In this document: positions 30,859 through 40,572 of the stretch, piece by piece
Position numbering within the stretch: the stretch's first letter is position 1
Layout: every line of letters begins with the position of its first letter
NCBI GenBank assembly: GCA_002798295.1
Contig: NWQT01000022.1
Coordinates: 1-64,000, forward strand
Origin: Lysobacteraceae bacterium NML07-0707
GTDB taxonomy: Bacteria > Pseudomonadota > Gammaproteobacteria > Xanthomonadales > Xanthomonadaceae
Direction: 5' to 3'
Length of the DNA: 64,000 nucleotides
Program-made: the position numbers and the translations under genes
The notes under the pieces: generated by a model
Database searches by the model: none
What the model was told of the DNA's origin: nothing
The model's input: the letters and a program-made list of their open reading frames with translations, nothing else

Positions 30859-31958
30859 AATCACTGCCCTGGCATAACCCGGTGCGCGCCGAGGCGCTGC
30901 TGGCCGCGCTCAAACAGCGCATCCTGATTCTCGATGGTGCGATGGGCACCATGATCCAGCGCCATGAACTTGGCGAGGCCGATTATCGCGGTGAGCGTTT
31001 CCGTGATGGTTACGACCGTCTGTTCACGCCAGATGGCAGCCACCAGCATGGCGAGGGCTGCGGCTGCCAAGGTCACGACCAGCGCGGCAATAACGACCTT
31101 CTGACCCTGACCCAGCCACATATCATCCAGGGTATCCACCGCGAATACCTTATCGCCGGTGCCGACCTTGTGGAAACCAATACCTTCAATTCCACCGCCA
31201 TTTCGCTGGCCGACTACCAGTTGCAACATTTGGTGCATGAGCTGAACTGCGAAGGCGCACGCCTGGCTCGCGCCGCCTGTGATGAAGTGCAAGCGCAAAC
31301 CCCGGACAAACCGCGCTTTGTGGTCGGCGTGCTCGGTCCCACCAGCCGCACCGCCTCGCTCTCGCCGGATGTCAACCGCCCCGGCTACCGCGCCATCACC
31401 TTTGACGAGCTGCGCGCCGCCTACCGGCAGGCGGCAGACGGCCTGATTGCAGGCGGCGCCGACATCCTGATGGTGGAAACGGTGTTCGACACCCTGAACG
31501 CCAAGGCCGCGCTGTTTGCCATCGAGGAAGCCTTCGATGCATTGGGCGCACGCCTGCCAGTGATGATTTCCGGCACCATCACCGATGCCTCCGGGCGCAC
31601 GCTTTCAGGGCAAACCGCCGAGGCGTTCTGGTATTCGCTGCGCCATGCCCGGCCACTGGCAATCGGCCTCAATTGCGCGCTGGGCGCCAAAGACCTGCGC
31701 GCGCATATCGACACCCTGGCGCAAGTGGCCGATGCCTATGTCAGCACGCATCCCAATGCCGGGCTGCCCAATGCCTTTGGCGGCTATGACGAAACCCCCG
31801 AGGACATGGCCGAGGTGCTGCGCGGCTTTGCCGAATCGGGTCTGGTGAATATCGTCGGCGGCTGCTGCGGCACCTCGCCTGCGCATATCCGCGCGATTGC
31901 CGATGCACTGTCATCGCTGCCGCCGCGTGCGCTGCCGCAACTGGAATCTGCCGCATGA
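30855..31958 (+). CDS. metH1: Methionine synthase, homocysteine-binding subunit (split MetH, part 1)
   Basis: A 367-residue protein equal to the N-terminal homocysteine S-methyltransferase domain of cobalamin-dependent MetH, which activates homocysteine through zinc. Motifs are [12 protein letters not shown] near residue 27, [21 protein letters not shown], and the zinc ligands in GLNCALG and [11 protein letters not shown]. The second half of MetH is a separate gene that overlaps by 4 bases, so the pair should be made together. An unusual His/Cys cluster (His63, His65, Cys69, Cys71, His74) sits in a loop just before the GNNDLL block. The start codon is GTG and overlaps the upstream regulator. 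Confidence 0.94.
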   Translation: MKSLPWHNPVRAEALLAALKQRILILDGAMGTMIQRHELGEADYRGERFRDGYDRLFTPDGSHQHGEGCGCQGHDQRGNNDLLTLTQPHIIQGIHREYLIAGADLVETNTFNSTAISLADYQLQHLVHELNCEGARLARAACDEVQAQTPDKPRFVVGVLGPTSRTASLSPDVNRPGYRAITFDELRAAYRQAADGLIAGGADILMVETVFDTLNAKAALFAIEEAFDALGARLPVMISGTITDASGRTLSGQTAEAFWYSLRHARPLAIGLNCALGAKDLRAHIDTLAQVADAYVSTHPNAGLPNAFGGYDETPEDMAEVLRGFAESGLVNIVGGCCGTSPAHIRAIADALSSLPPRALPQLESAA

Positions 31959-34639
31959 AGCTGCTTCGCCAAACCCGCCTTTCCGGCCTGGAGCCGCTCA
32001 TCATCACGCCAGCGCTCAACTTCATCAATATCGGCGAGCGCACCAATGTCACCGGCAGCGCCCAGTTCAAGAAAATGATTCTGGAAGGCCGTTATGACGA
32101 TGCGCTGGCCGTGGCGCGACAGCAAGTGGAAAACGGCGCGCAAATCATCGACGTCAATATGGACGAGGGTTTGCTTGACTCCGAGCAGGCGATGGTGGAT
32201 TTCCTCAACCTGATTGCCGCCGAGCCGGACATCGCCCGCGTGCCGGTGATGGTGGATTCGTCCAAATGGAGCGTGATTGAGGCCGGCCTCAAATGCCTGC
32301 AAGGCAAGGGCATCGTCAACTCCATTTCGATGAAGGAAGGCGAGGCGGAATTTCTGCGTCAGGCCGAGTTGGTGCGCCGTTATGGCGCGGCGGTGGTGGT
32401 GATGGCCTTTGATGAGGTCGGCCAGGCGGATACCTATGAGCGCAAGGTCGAGATTTGCAGCCGCGCCTATCAGCTATTGACCGAAAAAGTCGGCTTCCCG
32501 CCCGAAGACATCATCTTCGACCCGAACGTGTTTGCCGTCGCCACCGGCATTGAGGAGCACAACGACTATGCGGTGGCCTTCATCGAGGCCACACGCGAGC
32601 TGAAACGGCGTTTCCCGCTGGCGCATGTCTCCGGCGGTGTGTCCAACGTGTCGTTCTCCTTCCGCGGCAATGAGCCGGTGCGGCAGGCGATCCATGTGGT
32701 GTTTCTCTATCACGCCATCCGTGCCGGGATGGACATGGGCATCGTCAATGCCGGCGCCCTGCCCCTGTATGACGATTTGGATGCCGAGCTGCGCGAGCGC
32801 GTTGAAGATGTGGTGCTGAACCGCCGCGCCGATGCCACCGAGCGCCTCCTGGAAATCGCCGACCGCTTCAAGGGCAAGAAAGGGCAGAAGAAAGTCGAGG
32901 ATTTGGGCTGGCGCGAAAAACCCGTCGCCGAACGCCTCGCCCACGCGCTGGTGCATGGCATCGACAGCCATATTGATGCCGATACCGAAGAAGCGCGGCT
33001 TGCCGCCCGTCGCCCGCTGGATGTGATTGAAGGGCCGCTGATGGACGGCATGAACGTGGTCGGTGACCTGTTCGGCGCGGGCAAGATGTTCCTGCCGCAG
33101 GTGGTGAAATCCGCCCGGGTGATGAAAAAAGCCGTGGCCTGGCTGCTGCCGTTCATCGAAGAAGAAAAGCAGCGCAGCGGTGATGCCGGCAACAGCAATG
33201 GCCGCATCATCATGGCCACCGTCAAGGGCGATGTGCATGACATCGGCAAGAACATCGTCGGCGTGGTACTGGCCTGCAACAACTTCGAGGTCGTGGATCT
33301 GGGCGTGATGGTGCCGGCACAGACCATCCTCGACCGCGCCCGTGAGGTGCAGGCCGACATCATTGGCCTCTCCGGCCTCATCACCCCGTCGCTGGAAGAA
33401 ATGAGCCATGTCGCCCGCGAGATGCAGCGCCAGGGCTTTGAAATCCCGCTGATGATTGGCGGCGCCACCACCTCGCGTGCGCATACTGCGCTGAAAATCG
33501 ACCCGCATTACAGCGCGCCGACCATCTGGGTGAAAGACGCCAGCCGCGCCGTGAACGTCGCGCAATCGCTGATTTCCCCGGAGCTGCGCCCGGCCTTTGT
33601 GGAAGGCCATGCCCGCGACTATGCCGATATCCGCGAGCGCCACAAGAACCGCGGCGATGCCAAGCGCTTGGTGTCTCTTGAAAAAGCCCGGGCACAGAAA
33701 TTTCAGGGTGACTGGGATAGCTACACCCCGCCGACTCCGGCCAAGCCCGGCATCCATGTGTTTGACGACTACCCGCTGCAAGAGCTGGTGCCGCTGATTG
33801 ACTGGCTACCGTTTTTCAATGCCTGGGAGCTGGCCGGGCGCTTTCCGGACATCCTGACCGATGAAATCGTCGGCCAGCAGGCCAGCGAACTGTTTGCCGA
33901 TGCCAAGGCCATGCTCACACGCATCGTCGAGGAAAAATGGCTGACCGCCAAAGCCGTGATTGGCCTGTTCCCGGCGCAGGCGGTGGGTGATGATGTCGAA
34001 GTGCAGACCGCGGCCGGAATGACGCGCCTGCACTTTTTGCGCCAACAGGCCGACAAGCCCATTGAGCGCCCGGATTTTTGCCTGGCCGACTTCATCGCCC
34101 CGCGCGAAAGCGGCAAGCCTGACTGGATTGGCGCCTTCGCCTGCACCGCCGGGCTTGGCATTGACGCGCATGTCGCCCGCTTCGAGGCCGCGCATGATGA
34201 CTACAACGCCATCTTGCTCAAATCGCTGGCCGACCGCTTGGCCGAAACCCTGGCCGAGCGCCTGCACCAGCGCGTGCGCCGCGAATTCTGGGGCTATGCG
34301 GCAGACGAAGCCTTGAGTGTCGAAGACATCATCGCCGAGAAATACCGGGGCATCCGCCCGGCACCGGGCTACCCGGCCTGCCCCGAACACAGCGAAAAGG
34401 TAACCCTGTTCCGGCTCTTGTCTGCCGAAGACAACGCACAGATGCTGCTGACCGACAACTTCGCCATGCTGCCGGCTTCATCGGTGTCTGGCTGGTACTT
34501 CAGCCACCCGCAAAGCCAGTATTTCGTGCTCGGCAGAGTCAGCAAAACCCAGGTGGAAGACTACGCCCGCCGCAAAGGCATCAGCCTTGCCCACGCCGAA
34601 CGCTTGCTCGCCCCGAACCTGGACTACGACCCGGAATGA
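31955..34639 (+). CDS. metH2: Methionine synthase, folate/B12/SAM-binding subunit (split MetH, part 2)
   Basis: An 894-residue protein with the remaining MetH domains. The methyltetrahydrofolate-binding barrel spans residues ~1-310 ([24 protein letters not shown]-like block, [17 protein letters not shown]). The B12-binding cap and Rossmann domain carry [11 protein letters not shown], in which His428 is the cobalt ligand. The SAM-binding reactivation domain runs from ~residue 580 ([15 protein letters not shown]). It transfers methyl from methyl-folate via cobalamin to homocysteine bound by the preceding gene product. The ATGA overlap suggests translational coupling. A terminator follows at 34648. 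Confidence 0.95.
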   Translation: MKLLRQTRLSGLEPLIITPALNFINIGERTNVTGSAQFKKMILEGRYDDALAVARQQVENGAQIIDVNMDEGLLDSEQAMVDFLNLIAAEPDIARVPVMVDSSKWSVIEAGLKCLQGKGIVNSISMKEGEAEFLRQAELVRRYGAAVVVMAFDEVGQADTYERKVEICSRAYQLLTEKVGFPPEDIIFDPNVFAVATGIEEHNDYAVAFIEATRELKRRFPLAHVSGGVSNVSFSFRGNEPVRQAIHVVFLYHAIRAGMDMGIVNAGALPLYDDLDAELRERVEDVVLNRRADATERLLEIADRFKGKKGQKKVEDLGWREKPVAERLAHALVHGIDSHIDADTEEARLAARRPLDVIEGPLMDGMNVVGDLFGAGKMFLPQVVKSARVMKKAVAWLLPFIEEEKQRSGDAGNSNGRIIMATVKGDVHDIGKNIVGVVLACNNFEVVDLGVMVPAQTILDRAREVQADIIGLSGLITPSLEEMSHVAREMQRQGFEIPLMIGGATTSRAHTALKIDPHYSAPTIWVKDASRAVNVAQSLISPELRPAFVEGHARDYADIRERHKNRGDAKRLVSLEKARAQKFQGDWDSYTPPTPAKPGIHVFDDYPLQELVPLIDWLPFFNAWELAGRFPDILTDEIVGQQASELFADAKAMLTRIVEEKWLTAKAVIGLFPAQAVGDDVEVQTAAGMTRLHFLRQQADKPIERPDFCLADFIAPRESGKPDWIGAFACTAGLGIDAHVARFEAAHDDYNAILLKSLADRLAETLAERLHQRVRREFWGYAADEALSVEDIIAEKYRGIRPAPGYPACPEHSEKVTLFRLLSAEDNAQMLLTDNFAMLPASSVSGWYFSHPQSQYFVLGRVSKTQVEDYARRKGISLAHAERLLAPNLDYDPE

Positions 34640-34647
34640 CGAACCAT

Positions 34648-34689
34648 AAAAATTCCAATGCCCGCTCAAGAGCGAGCATTGGAATTTTT
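34648..34689. terminator. Bidirectional intrinsic terminator between metH2 and nlpD
   Basis: Perfect 14-bp outer stem AAAAATTCCAATGC / GCATTGGAATTTTT, continued by an inner CGCTC / GAGCG stem with an AA loop. A/T tracts on both sides make it active for both converging transcripts: metH2 on plus and nlpD on minus. Confidence 0.93.
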
Positions 34690-34700
34690 AGTTTGTAATA

Positions 34701-35549
34701 TCAACGCCTCGGCAAATACACCTGCGGGTCTACCGGTTTGCCGTTCTGGCGGATTTCAAAATGCAGCATATTGCGCGGTGCGCCGCTGCTGCCCAGCTCG
34801 CCAATCTGCTGGCCGGCCTTGACCAGGGCGCCTTCGTTGACCAAGCGCCTGCGGTTGTGTCCATAGGCCGAGAGCCATTGATCGTCGTGTTTGATGATGA
34901 TGAGCTCGCCATAGCCCACCAGTCCTGCGCCGGAATACACCACGGTGCCGTCTGCGGCCGCGCGTACCGGCTCGCCGCCATTACCGGAGATATCAATGCC
35001 CTGGCGGGTGGTGTCATTGGCAAGATAAGTGGAGATGATTTGTCCGCCACTGACCGGCCATTGCCAGGCAATCCGGCTTATCGGCGCCGGCGCTGTGGTT
35101 ACTGCCGTACTGGCAGGCGGCGTTATCGGGCGGCTGGCAGGACGGCCAGGTACCGGTGTGGTGGTACGCGGTGGCGTGCTGCTGGCCGTGGCATCACGCG
35201 GATACAGGCGCAGGCGCTGCCCGGGATAGATGGTGTAAGGCGGCGGGACGTTGTTCCACAATGCCAAATCCAGCGGGGTGATGCCGTTCTGGGTGGCGAT
35301 GCGATACACCGTTTCACCCCGTTGCACCACATGGGTGGCGCCGTATTTGGGCTGCGAAACCCTGGCCTGGGGCGTTGCGCTCTGTGCCGGGCGCGCGGCA
35401 GGTTGCGCTTGCGCAGCGCCGCCTGTGGCCGGACGCGGCTTGTGCACCACCGTGCTGCGGGTACAGGCGCTTACCCCTAGCAGCAGGACAGCGCTTACCG
35501 CCATGGCGCGCAGCACACGGGTATTGGGCTGTGAAAACATGTTGTTCAT
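34701..35549 (-). CDS. nlpD: NlpD-type lipoprotein with LysM and degenerate LytM domains
   Basis: A 282-residue envelope protein. A lipoprotein signal (GVSAC) is followed by a Pro/Ala/Thr-rich linker, one LysM peptidoglycan-binding domain (VVQRGETVYRIATQNGITPL, residues ~74-115), a second linker, and a C-terminal M23/LytM domain (residues ~165-282). The expected zinc ligands are incomplete: RQGIDISG lacks the usual first His-x-x-x-Asp pattern and MLHFEIR lacks the first His of HxH. NlpD of enterobacteria is likewise catalytically inactive and activates the amidase AmiC during division. It follows surE-pcm-exoD, the usual setting, but no rpoS follows. Confidence 0.9.
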   Translation of the reverse strand: MNNMFSQPNTRVLRAMAVSAVLLLGVSACTRSTVVHKPRPATGGAAQAQPAARPAQSATPQARVSQPKYGATHVVQRGETVYRIATQNGITPLDLALWNNVPPPYTIYPGQRLRLYPRDATASSTPPRTTTPVPGRPASRPITPPASTAVTTAPAPISRIAWQWPVSGGQIISTYLANDTTRQGIDISGNGGEPVRAAADGTVVYSGAGLVGYGELIIIKHDDQWLSAYGHNRRRLVNEGALVKAGQQIGELGSSGAPRNMLHFEIRQNGKPVDPQVYLPRR

Positions 35550-36199
35550 CCGCTCACCTTTTGCAGCAATTGAGTCAGTGCCACGCCGCCGCCGGCGAGC
35601 AGCACCGTGAAATAAATCATCGTTCCGATATTGGCCAGATGCCCCAACAATACCGGGATACCGTCGCGCTGGATGAACCCCACCGCATACAGCAGCAGTG
35701 CAATGCCCGGCAGGGTATTGCTGAAGGGCACAAAGCCAAACGGCGCCATCAGCAGCAGCGCAGCCAGAATGAAGCCCAGATTATTGAATAGCCGCATCAT
35801 CCGGCCATCAACAAAAAACGGCAGGCGGTGCGGGCGGCTGATACGCTCCATGCGCCGCACCCATTTCAGTCCGGTCTTGAGGCCAGGGCGCAGCTTTTCC
35901 ACCGGTAATGGCCTGGTTTTGAGCTTCTCCGGCAGCCACAGATGACCGCTGCCCAGGCGGCTGATGCCGATCAGCAAAATCGCAGCGCCAAACACGGTAC
36001 TGACCCCGGGAATCGATACCGGAATCAAAAACACCAGGGTCAGCATGATGGTCAGCACCAACAGACCTTCATCGCCCAGCACTTTCAAAAGCTCGCCCAG
36101 CCGCAAATGTTCGGCAGGCAGGGCATCAATCATCGCCTCGATTTGCTCGGAGAGTGATTGCCCGGCTTCGGGCAGCGTCGAAACTGTATAGTTTGTCAT
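35546..36199 (-). CDS. ExoD-family membrane protein
   Basis: A 217-residue protein of the ExoD family, first named for an exopolysaccharide-related gene of Rhizobium; molecular function is unknown. It has an N-terminal soluble segment with [14 protein letters not shown], then hydrophobic segments around residues 48-65, 70-85, 140-160, 165-180 and 190-210. [15 protein letters not shown] and [11 protein letters not shown] are conserved-looking. It overlaps both pcm and nlpD by 4 bases, so it is part of the surE-pcm-exoD-nlpD operon. Confidence 0.85.
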   Translation of the reverse strand: MTNYTVSTLPEAGQSLSEQIEAMIDALPAEHLRLGELLKVLGDEGLLVLTIMLTLVFLIPVSIPGVSTVFGAAILLIGISRLGSGHLWLPEKLKTRPLPVEKLRPGLKTGLKWVRRMERISRPHRLPFFVDGRMMRLFNNLGFILAALLLMAPFGFVPFSNTLPGIALLLYAVGFIQRDGIPVLLGHLANIGTMIYFTVLLAGGGVALTQLLQKVSG

Positions 36200-36861
36200 T
36201 CCATCACTCCGGCCAACAACGGCACAAAACTCACCGGGGCCAGGTTTTGCTGTAGCCAGCGCCCTTCCGGGTCTTGCACCAGGCGCAATAGCTGGCCGTT
36301 TACCGGCGCCACCAGGATTCCGCCCGGCGCCAGTTGCTCAAGCAGTGCTGGCTCAAGCGCGGCTGCACCGGCAGTCACCACGATGGCATCGAACGGTGCG
36401 TACTCAGGCCAGCCTGCGCGACCATCATCATGACGGCTGCGCACTTCAATACCCAGTTGCCGAAAACGCTTGCGCGCGGTGCGCAGCAAATCACCGATGC
36501 GCTCCACGGTAAATACCTGGATACCGAGCGCGGCCAATACGCTGGCCTGATAGCCCGAGCCAGTACCGATTTCCAGCACCGTCTTCGGTGCGCAGGCCAG
36601 CACGGCTTCGGTCATCTTCGCCACCACCCAAGGCTGGGAAATGGTCTGGCCATGACCAATCGGCAAGGCGGTGTCTTCATAGGCGCGCCCGGCAAAGGCT
36701 TCATCCACAAACAAATGCCGCGGCAGCGTGCGAATGGCGGTCAGTACCCGCTCGCTTTCCACGCCCTGCTCACGCAGGCGTGCAATCAGGCGGTCACGCA
36801 CCCGCTGGCCGGTCATGCCAACGCCGATGGCTTCCGGGCTTAAGCGCAAACGGGAAATCAT
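36196..36861 (-). CDS. pcm: Protein-L-isoaspartate O-methyltransferase
   Basis: Repairs isoaspartyl damage by SAM-dependent methylation. The 221-residue protein has the family blocks [20 protein letters not shown]-like region, [16 protein letters not shown], the SAM motif [16 protein letters not shown], and [20 protein letters not shown]. It overlaps surE and exoD by 4 bases each; surE-pcm-nlpD is a conserved survival operon in gammaproteobacteria. Confidence 0.96.
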   Translation of the reverse strand: MISRLRLSPEAIGVGMTGQRVRDRLIARLREQGVESERVLTAIRTLPRHLFVDEAFAGRAYEDTALPIGHGQTISQPWVVAKMTEAVLACAPKTVLEIGTGSGYQASVLAALGIQVFTVERIGDLLRTARKRFRQLGIEVRSRHDDGRAGWPEYAPFDAIVVTAGAAALEPALLEQLAPGGILVAPVNGQLLRLVQDPEGRWLQQNLAPVSFVPLLAGVME

Positions 36862-37628
36862 GCCAGCTTGAAACCCTGTACCCAGCTGGCTACCTGCTCC
36901 AGCGCCTGATAACGGGTCAAATCCACCTTGATCGGCGTGACCGATACCGCGCCACGACGGATGGCATCAAAATCCGTACCCGGCCCTGCATCTTGTTCCG
37001 GGCCTGCCGGACCGATCCAGAAAAACGCGCGTCCACGCGGGTCGGGGGCGGCGATGCAGCTTTCGGCGCGGTGGCGATTGCCCAGCCGGGTAGCTTCAAA
37101 GGCGCTGATTTTGTCCCACTCGATATCCGGGACATTGACATTCAGGATAGTGTCAGCCGGCAGCGGGTCGCTCGCCAGACGCTTGACAATCTGCACCGCC
37201 GCAAAGGCGGCTGTTTCAAAATGCTGCGGGTCATGATCGCGGCTCACCAGCGAAATCGCCACGGCCGGAAGCCCCAGAAAACGCCCTTCCATCGCTGCCG
37301 AAACGGTGCCGGAATAAATCACGTCATCGCCCAAATTGGCCGCATTGTTGATACCCGACACCACCATGTCCGGCTCGGCACGATCCTGGAACATGCCGGT
37401 GAGCGCCAGATGCACGCAGTCGGTGGGCGTGCCATGTACCCGCCAAGTATTTTCGTCCTGCTGCACCACGCGGATGGGCATATCCAGGGTCAACGAATTG
37501 CTCGCGCCGCTGCGGTCGCGGTCGGGCGCCACCACTGTCACCTCATGCCCGGCGGCACGCAGCTCCGCGGCCAGGATGCGGATGCCCGGCGCGTCCACGC
37601 CATCATCGTTGCTCACCAAGATACGCAT
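36858..37628 (-). CDS. surE: 5'/3'-nucleotidase SurE
   Basis: A metal-dependent nucleotidase/exopolyphosphatase, 256 residues. The N-terminal [16 protein letters not shown] holds the metal-binding Asp8-Asp9. Other signatures are [47 protein letters not shown] and [16 protein letters not shown]. It is the first gene of the surE-pcm-exoD-nlpD operon and divergent from smr. Confidence 0.96.
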   Translation of the reverse strand: MRILVSNDDGVDAPGIRILAAELRAAGHEVTVVAPDRDRSGASNSLTLDMPIRVVQQDENTWRVHGTPTDCVHLALTGMFQDRAEPDMVVSGINNAANLGDDVIYSGTVSAAMEGRFLGLPAVAISLVSRDHDPQHFETAAFAAVQIVKRLASDPLPADTILNVNVPDIEWDKISAFEATRLGNRHRAESCIAAPDPRGRAFFWIGPAGPEQDAGPGTDFDAIRRGAVSVTPIKVDLTRYQALEQVASWVQGFKLA

Positions 37629-37689
37629 GCGCTTGATTTGTCCAAAGAGGCGACATGATACCGGAGCTGCGCCGCAGTCTCACCTGGCA

Positions 37690-37732
37690 TTTACGCAAAA
37701 GCGAAGGAAAAACCGGCAAAAACTTGCGTAAA
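37690..37732. repeat. Inverted repeat overlapping the smr translation start region
   Basis: TTTACGCAA (37690-37698) and TTGCGTAAA (37724-37732) are perfect 9-base reverse complements separated by 25 bases, ending two bases before the first possible ATG (37735). The region is AT-rich compared with its surroundings. It could be an mRNA hairpin that covers the ribosome site or a protein-binding site; the sequence does not say which. Confidence 0.5.
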
Positions 37733-37740
37733 GTATGCCG

Positions 37741-38301
37741 ATGTCCCGCAAACCGCCTGCCCCTGAAATCACCGATCTGGACGATGTTGCGCTGTTTCGC
37801 AGCGCGATAGGTGAGGTACGGGAAATCACCCCACAGCACACACCGCCTGCGCGTCCGCGGCCAGCCCCCAGAGCGGCCATGGCCGAGCGCGATGAGCGTG
37901 AGGCGGCCAGCGAGTTTCGTCTGGCGCTCGATGAGCAATTGTTGGGTACCGGCGATATGCTCAGCTATCGCCGCGATGAAATCCCGCCACGCACACTCAA
38001 GCGTCTGGCGCGCGGTGAATTTGCCGCTGTCGATGAGCTGGACCTGCACGGCGTGGACAGCCGCACTGCCGAAAAATGGCTGCGCGAATTTTTACGCCAT
38101 GCCGTGCAGGAAGGCTTTGGCTGTGTGCGCATCATCCACGGCAAGGGGCGCTATAGCGCCGAGGGCGTGCCCGTACTGAAAAACCTGGTCGATCGCATGC
38201 TGCGCCAGCGTGCCGATGTCCTGGCCTTTCATTCCGCGCCGCCGCCCCAGGGCGGTACCGGTGCGGTGCTGGTGTTGCTCGGCACGCGCCGTCATCGTTG
38301 A
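37741..38301 (+). CDS. Smr-domain protein
   Basis: A 186-residue protein with an N-terminal disordered Pro/Arg-rich region and a C-terminal Smr domain (residues ~95-185) with the DLHG motif (ELDLHGVDSRTAEKWL) and HGKGRYS, the putative nuclease residues. It resembles SmrA/SmrB of gammaproteobacteria; SmrB cleaves mRNA at collided ribosomes, while SmrA is less well understood. I cannot decide which from sequence. The ATG at 37735 is in frame two codons earlier and equally possible. Confidence 0.85.
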   Translation: MSRKPPAPEITDLDDVALFRSAIGEVREITPQHTPPARPRPAPRAAMAERDEREAASEFRLALDEQLLGTGDMLSYRRDEIPPRTLKRLARGEFAAVDELDLHGVDSRTAEKWLREFLRHAVQEGFGCVRIIHGKGRYSAEGVPVLKNLVDRMLRQRADVLAFHSAPPPQGGTGAVLVLLGTRRHR

Positions 38302-38346
38302 GCCGTCATCGTTGAAAAGCCACGGCTGCGCCTCCATTGAAGGCGG

Positions 38347-40113
38347 ATGGCACATCCGCAATCGACCACAAGCAAAGAAAAGGCGCCAGTATCCAGCCTG
38401 CGCACCCTCTGGCCCTATGTAAAACGCCAGCGCGGGCTGTTTCTTGCCTGGCTATTGGCACTGGGCTGCTCATCTGCCGCCACCCTGACCTTGCCGATGG
38501 CGTTCCGGCAGATGATTGACCACGGCTTTGCCAGCGGCAGCAATATCGACCAGACCTTTAGCCTGGTACTGGCCGTGGTGCTGGTATTGGCACTGGCGAC
38601 CGCAGCGCGGTTCTTTTTTGTCAGCCTGCTGGGCGAGCGCGTGGTGGCCGACTTGCGGCAACGCCTGTATGCGCACCTCATCGGCCTGGACATGGCCTTT
38701 CACGATGCCAACCGCAGTGGCGAGCTGGTTTCGCGCCTGACCGCCGATGCCGAACTATTGCGCAGCGTGGTCGGCTCGGCCATGTCGGTGGCGCTGCGCA
38801 GCGCAGTGATCGTGGTCGGCGCCCTGCTGATGCTGTTCATCACCGCGCCCAAACTGGCTGCCTGGGCAGTGCTTGGCATTCCGCTGGCAGTCCTGCCGAT
38901 CGTACTGGGTGGCCGCCGCCTGCAAAAAATCGCCCGGCAAAGCCAGGACCGGATTGCCGATGCCAATACCCATGCGGCCGAAGCGCTGGCGGCAGTCAAA
39001 ACCGTGCAGGCGCATGGCCGCGAAGTCTGGGAGCAAAACCGTTTTGCCGATGCCATCGCCCTGGCGGTACAGGTGGCGAAAAAACGCATCAGCTGGCAAT
39101 CGCTGGTGACCGCACTGGCCATCGTGCTGATTTTCGGTGCCGTTACCTTGGTGCTGTGGAGTGGCGCCCATGATGTCATCGCCGGCAGGATGAGCGCCGG
39201 CACGCTCGGCCAGTTCGTGTTCTATGCCCTGATTGGCGGCGGCTCGGTCGGGGCACTGGCCGAAGTCTGGAACGAATTGCAACGCGCTGCAGGCGGCATG
39301 GGGCGCATCAATGAACTGCTGCAACAGCAGCCGCAAATCAGCGCACCGGCCAATCCCAAACCGCTGCCGGTTCCGCTGCATGGTGAGGTGCGCTTTGAAA
39401 ATGTCACCTTCCACTACCCTGCCCGCCCGGACAGCGCCGCGCTGGAAAATTTCAACTTGCACATCGCGCCCGGCGAAACCGTGGCACTGGTCGGCCCCTC
39501 GGGCGCAGGCAAGAGCACCGTGCTGTCGATGCTGCTGCGCTTCCACGACCCGGACAGTGGCCAGATCAAAATCGACGGAGAAGATATCCGCCAGTTTGAC
39601 CCGCGCGTGCTGCGCCAGGCCTTGGCGCTGGTGCCGCAAGCGCCCAGCATTTTTGCAAGCTCCGCTGCCGACAATATCCGCTATGGCCGGCTGGACGCCA
39701 CTGATGCCGAGGTAGAGTCCGCCGCCCGGGCTGCCGAAGCCCTGGACTTCCTGCGTGCCCTGCCCAATGGCCTGGACGAGCCACTGGGCGAGCATGGCGC
39801 ACGCCTGTCCGGCGGCCAGCAACAACGCATCGCCATTGCCCGCGCACTTTTGAAGGACGCCCCCATCCTGCTGCTGGACGAGGCCACCTCGGCACTGGAT
39901 GCACAAAGCGAGCATGCGGTACAAACCGCACTGGAGCATCTGATGCAGGGGCGCACCACCCTGGTGATTGCCCATCGCCTCGCCACCATTCTCAAGGCCG
40001 ACCGCATTGTGGTGATGGACCAAGGCCGGATTGTCGCCGAAGGCCGCCATGCCGAACTGCTTGCCCAGGGCGGCCTCTACGCCGAACTTGCCAGGTTGCA
40101 GTTTCTGGACTGA
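38347..40113 (+). CDS. ABC exporter half-transporter (MsbA/MDR type)
   Basis: A 588-residue fused permease-ATPase that should work as a homodimer. Residues ~20-310 hold six membrane helices (for example RGLFLAWLLALGCSSAATL, LVLAVVLVLALATAARFFFV). The ATPase domain has Walker A VGPSGAGKST, Q-loop VPQAPSIFAS, signature LSGGQQQR, Walker B ILLLDEATSALD and the switch His in VIAHRLATI. Close relatives are annotated as lipid or multidrug exporters; the substrate cannot be inferred. It converges with tsaE without a gap. Confidence 0.9.
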   Translation: MAHPQSTTSKEKAPVSSLRTLWPYVKRQRGLFLAWLLALGCSSAATLTLPMAFRQMIDHGFASGSNIDQTFSLVLAVVLVLALATAARFFFVSLLGERVVADLRQRLYAHLIGLDMAFHDANRSGELVSRLTADAELLRSVVGSAMSVALRSAVIVVGALLMLFITAPKLAAWAVLGIPLAVLPIVLGGRRLQKIARQSQDRIADANTHAAEALAAVKTVQAHGREVWEQNRFADAIALAVQVAKKRISWQSLVTALAIVLIFGAVTLVLWSGAHDVIAGRMSAGTLGQFVFYALIGGGSVGALAEVWNELQRAAGGMGRINELLQQQPQISAPANPKPLPVPLHGEVRFENVTFHYPARPDSAALENFNLHIAPGETVALVGPSGAGKSTVLSMLLRFHDPDSGQIKIDGEDIRQFDPRVLRQALALVPQAPSIFASSAADNIRYGRLDATDAEVESAARAAEALDFLRALPNGLDEPLGEHGARLSGGQQQRIAIARALLKDAPILLLDEATSALDAQSEHAVQTALEHLMQGRTTLVIAHRLATILKADRIVVMDQGRIVAEGRHAELLAQGGLYAELARLQFLD

Positions 40114-40572
40114 TTAAAGCGGCGGCAAAGCCGCCAGCCAGTCTTGCCCGGTTGGGCTGCCGGCTCTGGCCGTGAAACGGCGACCTGTGCCCTCGATAGC
40201 GAGCTGAATCACCAAGTCCGCGGGCGGCAGGGCACTGCCACCGCGCTCGGGCCATTCCACCAACCAAAGCGCGACCGTATCCGGTTCAATGCCGAGAAAC
40301 TCCAGTTCGCCGGGGTCGCCAATGCGGTACAGGTCCATATGCAGCGCTTCGCGGCCATCGTCCAGCGGGTAGCGCTCCACCAAGGTATAGGTCGGGCTGC
40401 GGATGGCGCCCTGCACGCCCAGTGCCCGCAAAAACGCACGCGCAAAACTGGACTTGCCCGCGCCCAGGTCGCCATGCAGATGCACCACGGCTCTATCCGG
40501 GCGACTGGCAGCAAAGCGTGCGGCCAGGATATCGGTGGCCTCGGCATCTGCAAGAAAGATTTCTTTCATCAT
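40114..40572 (-). CDS. tsaE: tRNA threonylcarbamoyladenosine ATPase TsaE
   Basis: TsaE is the ATPase that turns over the TsaBD complex making t6A37 in ANN-decoding tRNAs. The 152-residue protein has Walker A GDLGAGKSSFARAF at residues ~34-47, SPTYTLVERY, HMDLYRIGDPGELEFLG and LVEWPERG, all family hallmarks. Its start overlaps the nnr stop as ATGA; nnr-tsaE is a conserved pair. Confidence 0.96.
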   Translation of the reverse strand: MMKEIFLADAEATDILAARFAASRPDRAVVHLHGDLGAGKSSFARAFLRALGVQGAIRSPTYTLVERYPLDDGREALHMDLYRIGDPGELEFLGIEPDTVALWLVEWPERGGSALPPADLVIQLAIEGTGRRFTARAGSPTGQDWLAALPPL

